From QHXQ01 sp036389375 (GTDB taxonomy: Bacteria; Acidobacteriota; Blastocatellia; Pyrinomonadales; Pyrinomonadaceae), in NCBI GenBank assembly GCA_036389375.1, contig DASVQA010000112.1, positions 1 to 7,155 on the forward strand: a DNA stretch of 7,155 bases. The letters are read 5' to 3'. Below are positions 1 through 5,269 of the stretch, piece by piece; the stretch's first letter is position 1, and each line of letters starts with the position of its first letter. The notes below the pieces were generated by a model that saw only the letters and a program-made list of their open reading frames with translations, had not been told where the DNA came from and made no database searches. The position numbers and the translations under genes were made by a program.

Positions 1-110
1 CCGAACGTCTTGTGTACGTCGAAGGGAATCTTTATGCCGGTCGCCTCGCTACTCTCGTGTTTTTCAAGCAGGACGCGAAATTTTTTGGTCACAGGTTTGG
101 TCGCGGACAT
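1..110 (-). CDS. DUF1905-type protein, N-terminal part (runs off left edge)
   Basis: Only the first 36 codons are inside the window. The protein begins MSATKPVTKKFRVLLEKHES and continues with a stretch containing EATGIKIPFDVHKTFG. This is the opening of the small beta-barrel DUF1905 family: a KKF-x-V-x-LEKH strand, then ATGI-x-IPFDV. Members are often about 90-170 residues and sometimes carry a C-terminal YdeI/OmpD-associated segment. The biochemical role of the family is not established. The ATG at 110 is preceded five bases upstream by a strong GGAGG (116-120, minus strand). The stop of the upstream Fe-S/NrfD gene is only 17 bases away, so the two are probably co-transcribed. The family call rests on recalled sequence resemblance of a short fragment. 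The remainder of the gene lies outside the window. Confidence 0.75.
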   Translation of the reverse strand, partial: MSATKPVTKKFRVLLEKHESSEATGIKIPFDVHKTF

Positions 111-127
111 GGCAACCTCCTCTCGTC

Positions 128-1651
128 TCAAGCAAGCGGCACGGCTTGGCCGGCCTGCACGTAGGCGTGTTCGTAAAGTAAGAGTCCGATCAGCACTAAC
201 GGCACGGCGGCGAGACCGAGCGAGGGCGCAGCGCAGCCAAACAATGTCAGCAACATGGCCGTCAGGAAGAATGGCTTGAACCGGCCGCGCGTCAACTCCC
301 ATGCGGCGAGGCGCGCGTGCGCGGTCGGGTGCGTGACCGTCAGTTCGCCGCAGACAAGCAGCAGGTGCGTGAGCGTCGCGGCGGCCGTCGTCCAGAGCAG
401 CGGCGCGACCGCATCCGCTTCAAGCCAGAAGGCGAAGGGCACGAGTGCGGCCGCACCGACGAGCAGCGATTGGACGAGCAAGTGCGGCGGCAGCAGTGGG
501 TTCTGCCACAGGTCGCGCGCCTTCGCCTGCGCGAACAGGTACGCGGTATAGACGGCGGTCAGTGCGGCGAGCGGCAGACCGGCAATAATCAGCCAGCGTT
601 GCGTTGACGTTTGCCCGACGAGCGAGGCGACGAAGTGCGCCGCGAGCACGAGCGTGTAGCCGGCGATGATGAACGCGCCCCGAACTAGCCAACTGCGCCA
701 TTGCGGGCGCGTGAAGATCAGATAGAAGCGCGCGGGGTGTTCCAAATCCCAGATGAGCACGCCGCCCGTCGCGGCGAGAAACGTGCCCGCCATGACGGGC
801 GCAACCCAGAGCCAGAGCGAACAGTCGGCGCGTAAGATACCGCAGAGCACAAACAGCAGCGCGATGATGTAAGCGCCGGCCGCGATGCCTTTCGTCCAGG
901 TGTAGAGGCTGACGCGCCAGTCCCAGGGGAGCGCGTGCGGCACATCGTAAGAGAGGAGCGCCGCGGCCGAGGTGTTGTTGTAGGTCGGATTGCCGGCGAC
1001 GACGTGTGCGGGCGTCTCAAGTTGTTCGCTCCACATGAAAAGCCCGCCGGGCGGTCGTCGGGCCGCGAGCGGATCGAGCGTCGCCTGATGCGCGCCTTTG
1101 TAGAAGAGTTTCGGCCGCGTCTCTTTTTCCGGCCGGCGTACGTTGACGGGTTCGCGCTGCACGATGCGCGCGACCTTTGCGGCCGGGTCGTTTAAGTCGC
1201 CGACGAGGATCGCCTCGACCGGGCAGACGACGACGCACGCGGGTTCAAGACCCATGTCAATGCGGTGCGCGCAAAAGTTACATTTCTCGGCGGAGTGGTC
1301 GGTCGGATTGATGAAGATGGCATCGTAAGGGCAGGCGGCCATGCACGCCTTGCAGCCGATGCAGATTGATTTATCGAAATCAACGATGCCGTCGGCGCGT
1401 TGGAACATGGCCGAGGTCGGGCAGGCGGTGACGCACGGCGCGTGTTGACACTGGTTGCAGCGCGTCACCTGATGCGCGCGCCGCGCCTGCGGAAACTGTC
1501 CGACCTCCACGTGCTTGACGTAGGTGCGCGTGACGGAGACGGGCACATCGTTCTCGGACTTGCACGCCGTCGTGCAGGCATGACAGCCGATGCAACGCGT
1601 CTGATCGATCACCTTGACCCAAAGCGCCTGCGCCGCTTCGTGCTCCGCCAT
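128..1651 (-). CDS. Fused 4Fe-4S ferredoxin / NrfD-PsrC membrane subunit of a molybdopterin oxidoreductase
   Basis: This 507-residue protein joins an electron-transfer subunit (DmsB/NrfC/PsrB type) to a quinone-interacting membrane anchor (NrfD/PsrC type). Residues 1 to about 165 carry all 16 cysteines for four [4Fe-4S] clusters: C20/23/26/30, C65/68/73/77, C97/100/103/107 and C124/127/139/143. A linker of about 80 residues follows. About eight hydrophobic helices span 255-495, with the NrfD-like block WDLEHPARF at 301-309 just after the second helix. The C-terminus is YEHAYVQAGQAVPLA. Such proteins pass electrons between a membrane quinone pool and a catalytic molybdoenzyme; substrates in known relatives include polysulfide, thiosulfate, DMSO and nitrite. 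No Tat or Sec signal is visible at the N-terminus. I chose the ATG at 1651 because GGAGG (1657-1661) lies five bases upstream and homology starts here; an open frame reaches back to 1777. No catalytic subunit is in the window, so the substrate cannot be named. A DUF1905 gene follows after 17 bases. Confidence 0.93.
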   Translation of the reverse strand: MAEHEAAQALWVKVIDQTRCIGCHACTTACKSENDVPVSVTRTYVKHVEVGQFPQARRAHQVTRCNQCQHAPCVTACPTSAMFQRADGIVDFDKSICIGCKACMAACPYDAIFINPTDHSAEKCNFCAHRIDMGLEPACVVVCPVEAILVGDLNDPAAKVARIVQREPVNVRRPEKETRPKLFYKGAHQATLDPLAARRPPGGLFMWSEQLETPAHVVAGNPTYNNTSAAALLSYDVPHALPWDWRVSLYTWTKGIAAGAYIIALLFVLCGILRADCSLWLWVAPVMAGTFLAATGGVLIWDLEHPARFYLIFTRPQWRSWLVRGAFIIAGYTLVLAAHFVASLVGQTSTQRWLIIAGLPLAALTAVYTAYLFAQAKARDLWQNPLLPPHLLVQSLLVGAAALVPFAFWLEADAVAPLLWTTAAATLTHLLLVCGELTVTHPTAHARLAAWELTRGRFKPFFLTAMLLTLFGCAAPSLGLAAVPLVLIGLLLYEHAYVQAGQAVPLA

Positions 1652-1695
1652 CCCCGCCTCCCCGGAACGAATGAAGAACTGTCGAGCGTGAGACG

Positions 1696-1725
1696 CTTCT
1701 ACACTGAATTGTAAAGACGAGTCAA
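1696..1725 (-). promoter_or_regulatory. Candidate sigma-70 promoter for the Fe-S/NrfD operon
   Basis: On the minus strand TTGACT (1725-1720) is followed, after 18 bases, by TAGAAG (1701-1696). The -35 matches TTGACA in five of six positions and the -10 matches TATAAT in four of six. Transcription would begin near 1688, giving a leader of roughly 35-40 bases before the ATG at 1651. It lies in the divergent gap between this operon and the pseudouridine synthase gene. It is a consensus match by eye only. Confidence 0.35.
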
Positions 1726-1863
1726 ACGCGAAGCCCCTGAGCCGCCCGCGCCCGACAGTGCGGCGAGATGATAACATTCAAGGTGCGGGCCAAGTTCGCA
1801 CGAGCAGATTAGCGGCCGGATGTGCGGCTCGTCGTAAGCGGCCGTGCCGGACGGTCAGAAGTG

Positions 1864-2829
1864 ATGGAGAGCAGCATCAAGTTTTATTGTGACAGCCGGG
1901 ACGCGGGGCAAAGGCTCGATGTCTTTCTCGCCGCGCGCCTCGCCAGCCTGAGCCGCATGCGGATCGCGCGGCTGCTCGCGGCGGGCGCGTGCGTGCTCAA
2001 TGGCACGACGGGCGCGGCGGGGCAGAAACTGAGCGCGGGCGACCACATAGAGATCGCGCTCGGCGCGGCCGAACCGACCGCGATGACGCCGGAGCGGCTA
2101 CCGCTCAAGATCGTCTATGAAGACGACGAGCTGCTGGTCGTAGACAAACCAGCCGGCTTGCTCGTCCACCCGACGCGCGCCGTTAAAACCGGCACGCTCG
2201 CCAACGCGCTCACGTACCACTTAAACAGGCTGCGGCTGGCAAATGAAAGCGTGGCTGAAAGCGACGACGCCAGCACGGAGGCGCAAACGTTTGTCCGGCC
2301 CGGGCTCGTCCACCGGCTCGACCGCGCTACTTCTGGCCTTCTGGTCGTCGCCAAGACGCAGCGCGCGCTCAGCATACTCACGCGCCACTTCCACGAGCGC
2401 CGGGTGGAGAAGCGCTACCTTGCGCTCGTGCGCGGGCGCGTGCGCGCGGACGAGTGCGAGATCGAAGCGCCGATTGGGCGCGATGCGGATGCGCGTCCGC
2501 AATGGCGTGTGCTGGCGACGGGCAGAGCGGCGCGCACGCGTCTGCGCGTGCTGGCACGCGGCGACGCCGTCACGTTCGTTGAGCTTGAGCCTGTGACGGG
2601 TCGCACGAACCAGTTGCGTATCCACTGCGCGCACGCCGGGCACGCCATCGTCGGCGACGCGTGGTACGGGCCAGACAGCCTGCCTGACGAACGCGAGCCG
2701 CCGCCCCGTCTCTGTCTGCACGCGGCGCGGCTTGCGTTTCATCATCCGACGGGCGGGCGCTGGCTCGAATTCGTCTCGCCGCTGCCTGAAGAGATCGCGG
2801 CCCCTGCGGCGGGCGTGCGCAACGCATGA
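1864..2829 (+). CDS. RluA/RluD-family 23S rRNA (or tRNA) pseudouridine synthase
   Basis: The product is a cytoplasmic enzyme of about 321 residues that isomerises specific uridines in structured RNA to pseudouridine. Residues about 14-70 form an S4 RNA-binding domain (GQRLDVFLAARL onward). The catalytic domain follows: IVYEDDELLVVDKPAGLLVHP (84 on) and the signature HRLDRATSGLLVVAK at 150-164, with D153 as the expected catalytic aspartate. VTGRTNQLRIH at 244-254 and AIVGDAWYG at 261-269 complete the typical RluA-family order. The length fits RluD-like members. An insert of about 20 residues (124-143, rich in Ser, Glu and Ala) sits before the signature. The start is uncertain. ATG 1864 places the S4 domain normally, but only a weak AGAAG precedes it; GTG 1861 and a farther start at 1822 are also in frame. 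Family membership is firm, while the target uridine (RluD, RluC or other subgroup) cannot be decided from the sequence alone. Confidence 0.95.
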   Translation: MESSIKFYCDSRDAGQRLDVFLAARLASLSRMRIARLLAAGACVLNGTTGAAGQKLSAGDHIEIALGAAEPTAMTPERLPLKIVYEDDELLVVDKPAGLLVHPTRAVKTGTLANALTYHLNRLRLANESVAESDDASTEAQTFVRPGLVHRLDRATSGLLVVAKTQRALSILTRHFHERRVEKRYLALVRGRVRADECEIEAPIGRDADARPQWRVLATGRAARTRLRVLARGDAVTFVELEPVTGRTNQLRIHCAHAGHAIVGDAWYGPDSLPDEREPPPRLCLHAARLAFHHPTGGRWLEFVSPLPEEIAAPAAGVRNA

Positions 2830-2830
2830 C

Positions 2831-2849
2831 ACGCGCCGCGCCGCGTTTT
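2831..2849 (+). terminator. Short possible intrinsic terminator after the pseudouridine synthase
   Basis: ACGCG (2831-2835) pairs with CGCGT (2842-2846) around a six-base loop and runs into TTTT (2846-2849). It begins one base after the stop codon and directly precedes a new promoter. The stem is only five base pairs, so it may be weak. Confidence 0.35.
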
Positions 2850-2853
2850 CAGG

Positions 2854-2882
2854 TTGACTCGCCTGTTGATTCGGCGTAAAAG
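2854..2882 (+). promoter_or_regulatory. Sigma-70-like promoter upstream of the small membrane protein
   Basis: TTGACT (2854-2859), a 17-base spacer and TAAAAG (2877-2882) give five of six and four of six consensus matches at the ideal spacing. Transcription would start near 2889, about 40 bases before the ATG at 2930. It lies in the only gap between the pseudouridine synthase and the next gene, right after the candidate terminator. Confidence 0.5.
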
Positions 2883-2929
2883 ACCGACGTTCTTTGCGGT
2901 TTAACTTCAACACAGTTTGGGCGGAGATT

Positions 2930-3178
2930 ATGGAACCGATTCGCGCACCGTTTCTGGTCGGGCTGGTCGGCTTCGGGTTGGGCGTGGTCTTGTTGGCGCT
3001 CTGGTGGTTTATCAACCAGCCCGAATCGCTGCTGCTCAGGTTTCTCCACGGCCTGTTCTTCGGGCTGGGGATGCTGCTCGCCGTGACGGGCGGCTTCCTC
3101 GCGCTCTGCATCGGACTGGTCTATCTGGTCTATTTCTTCACGCAGCCGCGCACGCCGCAGAAGGCTGCCGCCAAGTGA
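2930..3178 (+). CDS. Small two-helix inner-membrane protein, unknown function
   Basis: An 82-residue hydrophobic protein that I do not recognise. Helix 1 covers roughly residues 7-28 (glycine-rich, ending LLALWWFI). A short polar turn with NQPES follows. A long hydrophobic region at about 40-70 ends YLVYFF, followed by a basic tail, QPRTPQKAAAK. Both ends probably sit on the same side of the membrane; the basic tail suggests the cytoplasm. ATG 2930 was chosen because it is preceded by GGAG (2923-2926) and gives a compact two-helix protein. An in-frame TTG at 2894 would add 12 residues that look unlike a signal or domain. The next gene starts 35 bases later, so they are likely co-transcribed from the promoter at 2854-2882. 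There is no evidence for a specific role. Confidence 0.75.
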   Translation: MEPIRAPFLVGLVGFGLGVVLLALWWFINQPESLLLRFLHGLFFGLGMLLAVTGGFLALCIGLVYLVYFFTQPRTPQKAAAK

Positions 3179-3213
3179 GGCCCGCTTGAAGCGTGGCCGC
3201 GAGGACAAAGTTT

Positions 3214-3633
3214 ATGAGCGACGACGAGAAAGAAGCGCGCACCTTTAACGAGGATCAGCAGCAGATGTTCGGCGAAGCGGAAGCGCATCAGGCGGGTCAG
3301 CCCGTGCGCCCGCGCGAGCCGGCCGGCGCAGGCCCGCTCGACGTGAGTTTCGAGCCAGTTGAGCCAGTCCACGCGTCGGACGCGGAAGAAGAACCGCGTC
3401 TGCGCGTCGTGGCCAAGCGGAGCGCGGGCGGCGCGGACATCACGGGCGGCACGGACAAGTTCGGCCCCGGCGGTCTGGCCGGCGACGACCCACACCCCGG
3501 CGGTACGGGGGCGCGCGAGACGGGCGACATCACGGGCGCTAGTTCGACGCACGCGGGCGCGGGCGGCAACATGGGCCAGACCGGCGGCGTGGGCACGGCC
3601 CCGAACACTGTCGGCGGAGCCGGCGAAGACTAA
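3214..3633 (+). CDS. Glycine-rich, acidic, probably disordered protein, unknown function
   Basis: A 139-residue protein that I cannot assign to a family. Residues 1-70 are charged and polar (MSDDEKEARTFNEDQQQMFG at the start, a DAEEE stretch at 56-60). Residues 70-139 are almost wholly Gly, Ala, Thr, Asp, Pro and His, with a single aromatic residue (F83). The segment ADITGGT (74-80) recurs as GDITGAS (104-110), and GG doublets are spaced throughout. No signal peptide or membrane segment is visible, so it is probably cytoplasmic and intrinsically disordered. The ATG at 3214 has GAGGA (3201-3205) eight bases upstream. A GTG start at 3193 is possible but has poorer context. The gene follows the small membrane protein by 35 bases. 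The hydrophilic, glycine-rich composition recalls hydrophilin-like stress proteins, but that is a loose inference. Codon use matches the GC-rich neighbours, which supports real coding. Confidence 0.7.
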   Translation: MSDDEKEARTFNEDQQQMFGEAEAHQAGQPVRPREPAGAGPLDVSFEPVEPVHASDAEEEPRLRVVAKRSAGGADITGGTDKFGPGGLAGDDPHPGGTGARETGDITGASSTHAGAGGNMGQTGGVGTAPNTVGGAGED

Positions 3634-3644
3634 GTGCGCGGTGC

Positions 3645-3689
3645 GCGCGCGCTGGCGCGCTTCAACTCAGGCGCAAAATTATTTTTTTC
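3645..3689 (+). terminator. GC hairpin plus distal T-run, weak terminator candidate
   Basis: GCGCGC (3645-3650) pairs with GCGCGC (3655-3660) around GCTG. GCGC (3657-3660) can alternatively pair with GCGC at 3671-3674, just ahead of AAAATTATTTTTTT. The T-run is too far from the stronger stem for a textbook terminator, while the nearer stem is short. The position just past the stop at 3633 and before the next promoter is what one expects of a terminator. Confidence 0.3.
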
Positions 3690-3695
3690 ATCTGG

Positions 3696-3724
3696 TTGAC
3701 ATCCACAGGCGAAAAGCATAAAAC
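3696..3724 (+). promoter_or_regulatory. Sigma-70-like promoter for the unknown / RsbRD_N gene pair
   Basis: A perfect TTGACA (3696-3701), a 17-base spacer and TAAAAC (3719-3724, four of six matches). Transcription would start near 3731, leaving a leader of about 190 bases before the ATG at 3921. The leader is unusually long for this window and contains no convincing small gene that I could find. Its sequence does not match any riboswitch class I can recognise by eye. Confidence 0.5.
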
Positions 3725-3920
3725 ACATCTGCTCTCAGCCCGGCCGCTGTAACTGCCACAACTCTCCCGGACGAAACCGGCCTCGGCTGTTTGTATGCTC
3801 TGAATAAACGGACGCTTCTCCCTTTCTAGTCCGTGTGCCCTACATGTCCTTTAGTTAGTGATAGTCCCGTTCCCCCGTACTGACATACACCTGCGTGAAC
3901 TGCCCGAGGGGATCGGTTTA

Positions 3921-4295
3921 ATGATCAGTCAAGAGGACTTCGATAAGTTCGTCGAAAGCTACAACACGGATTTCCAGTATCTCCTGAGTCGCGCTGCCGG
4001 TGGCAGTTACGACTGCCTGATCACTTCGTTCCGGGTACTCAAAGACCTGCATGACGTGATCATCAAGCTGCATGAAACAACGCACCTGAATTTCAAGGTC
4101 GTGCCGTACCCGCTGACGTTTCGCGCCAGCGATGCTTTTCTCACGAGCTTGGGTTTCAGCAGCCAACAGATCGCCAACATCTACGGCTTTCTGGCGCACG
4201 TCAAGCGAACGCAGGGGCGGGAGTTCGAGGACTGTATCGACAGCGCTGATCCGGTTAAATGTGCAGTCGCAGGCATTCCGCATGGCTCAAGCTAA
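3921..4295 (+). CDS. Unrecognised 124-residue protein, coupled to the RsbRD_N gene
   Basis: The protein begins MISQEDFDKFVESYNTDFQY and looks like a small, soluble, mostly helical domain with no signal peptide or membrane helix. Visible features are a helix-like N-terminus (1-24), a central segment with DLHDVIIKLHETTH (42-55), and a proline-containing strand-like part VVPYPLTF (60-67). A second helical part (81-100) is followed by a tail with Cys 105 and Cys 114; a third Cys is at 32. I know no family with this pattern. ATG 3921 is preceded by GAGGGG (3906-3911, nine-base gap). The frame also opens at a GTG at 3858, but that codon has no ribosome-binding site. Its stop overlaps the start of the next gene by 14 bases, so the two are probably translationally coupled and work together. 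Given that partner, a role in signal sensing or stress regulation is a reasonable guess only. Confidence 0.8.
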   Translation: MISQEDFDKFVESYNTDFQYLLSRAAGGSYDCLITSFRVLKDLHDVIIKLHETTHLNFKVVPYPLTFRASDAFLTSLGFSSQQIANIYGFLAHVKRTQGREFEDCIDSADPVKCAVAGIPHGSS

Positions 4296-4749
4296 CATCG
4301 CCTCGCTGATCGAAACTCACCGTGATGAGCTAGTCAATTTCTGGGTACACGCCGTCCGCGCGGATCAGACGATCCAATCGGACGCGGACTTGTCCGACGG
4401 CGGCTTGATCGACCACGTGCCGGTCTTGCTCGACGAAGTCTGCGCCATGCTGCGGGCCGGCGAACTGCCGACCGTGCAGAACACGCATGAGGCGCGCGTC
4501 CACGCCTATACGCGCTTCCGACAGGGCTATCGCGCCCGCGACCTCGTCCGCGAAGTTGCGCTGCTGCGGCGCACGCTCATCGAACATATCCAGATGAAAC
4601 TGCGCACAGACCCCGACTACATTCCCCTCTACGATTATTTCAACGCCATGAAGTCGCTCAACCTCTATCTCGACGAAGAACTGCGTTACGGCGTGGCCAT
4701 CTACACCGAAGGCCACAGCAGCGTAACGAAGCAGTTCATGCCGGTCTGA
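4282..4749 (+). CDS. Stand-alone RsbRD_N-like sensor domain protein
   Basis: A 155-residue soluble helical protein resembling the RsbRD N-terminal domain family, which normally heads RsbR-type stressosome co-antagonists or histidine kinases. Matching features are an N-terminal helix, LIETHRDELVNFWVHAVR (9-26), and the region DHVPVLLDEVCAMLRAGE (44-61). The characteristic block HAYTRFRQGYRARDLVREVALLR follows (74-96), then RTLIEHI (97-103). The remaining 50 residues (PDYIPLYDYFNAMKSLNLYL, then DEELRYGVAIYTEG) look like the closing helices. No STAS, kinase or PAS domain follows before the stop at 4747-4749. The ATG at 4282 lies inside the upstream gene's last codons, with AGG eight bases upstream. 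The frame extends back to 4132, but those residues are out-of-frame shadow of the upstream gene. Function as a sensor or a partner of a kinase or anti-sigma system encoded elsewhere is inferred. Domain assignment is from recalled family features. Confidence 0.82.
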   Translation: MAQANIASLIETHRDELVNFWVHAVRADQTIQSDADLSDGGLIDHVPVLLDEVCAMLRAGELPTVQNTHEARVHAYTRFRQGYRARDLVREVALLRRTLIEHIQMKLRTDPDYIPLYDYFNAMKSLNLYLDEELRYGVAIYTEGHSSVTKQFMPV

Positions 4750-5269
4750 CCGCTGCGGCCAACTGCGACGGCGGCGCATCTGGTGAGATATTGGGCCGGA
4801 TAAGCTTGACAATCGGTGGGCGAAAATCTAAGTTGCTGCGAACGTTTTGGTAGGGCGTGCGGCGTTACGAAGTTGCTTGGTGCTCACGCTGCGCCCGTGC
4901 GAGCGATGTTGCCCGGTCTAAGAGCATCATGGCGTCGTCAAGCTTCAGTTCGTGCCGTCCTGCAAAAGCTGAATCTTGTTAATTAGTCCGGCCGAAGCAG
5001 AGCCACAGCTTGCCGGGTCGCTCTGCCCAACGCTGCAAGTTGCTTCGCGCCGCGTCCAGCAAGACAGGCCCGGCACAACCCGTAAACCCCTGAGACGATC
5101 CCCGTCGGCGTCCAACGCCCCCAAAGCGACGCGCCCGCCCGGTCAGACTCAGCCACCCGCACAAGACCAGAGCTTGTGATCCGCGACACGAACGCGCGCC
5201 ATCCACCGCCGTGTCACACTTCCGAACCCTGCGGGCGCACCTGCCGCCCTTCACCCGTCGGAGCATCAC
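4750..5269. other. 520-base gene-free region upstream of the surface-protein gene
   Basis: I find no convincing gene on either strand; the open frames here are short and lack ribosome-binding sites or recognisable protein patterns. Sites worth noting are TTGACA (4806-4811) with a poor -10, TAAGTT (4829-4834), at 17 bases on the plus strand. The octamer AAGTTGCT occurs three times as a direct repeat (4830-4837, 4870-4877, 5037-5044), the last two extended to AAGTTGCTT. A good ribosome-binding site, GGAG (5260-5263), sits six bases before the ATG at 5270. The region probably holds the promoter and leader of the large secreted-protein gene. I recognise no riboswitch or tRNA. Confidence 0.5.

Noticed and set aside
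1652..1777. Upstream extension of the Fe-S/NrfD frame by 42 codons
   Set aside because: The added residues do not resemble a Tat or Sec signal or the ferredoxin fold, while the ATG at 1651 has a strong GGAGG at ideal spacing.
2221..3111. Long open frame on the minus strand (296 codons) across the pseudouridine synthase and the small membrane gene
   Set aside because: It is antisense to two better-supported genes, is rich in Arg and Pro as expected for a shadow frame in GC-rich DNA, and shows no recognisable domain.
3193..3213. GTG start seven codons upstream for the glycine-rich protein
   Set aside because: The ATG at 3214 has a GAGGA eight bases upstream; that site would lie inside the coding region if the GTG were used.
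4865..4930. Tiny minus-strand frame encoding MMLLDRATSLARAQREHQATS, a plausible amphipathic helix
   Set aside because: Only 21 residues, no ribosome-binding site, and the frame is closed by a stop at 4979-4981 upstream. It could be a gene-end remnant, but there is not enough to call it.
4802..4945. Nine-base inverted repeat AAGCTTGAC / GTCAAGCTT separated by 126 bases
   Set aside because: No extension beyond nine bases, no mobile gene between the arms, and a match this short over 500 bases is expected by chance.
4976..5269. Short open frames on both strands in the gap before the surface-protein gene
   Set aside because: No recognisable motifs, no start signals, and composition typical of random GC-rich frames.
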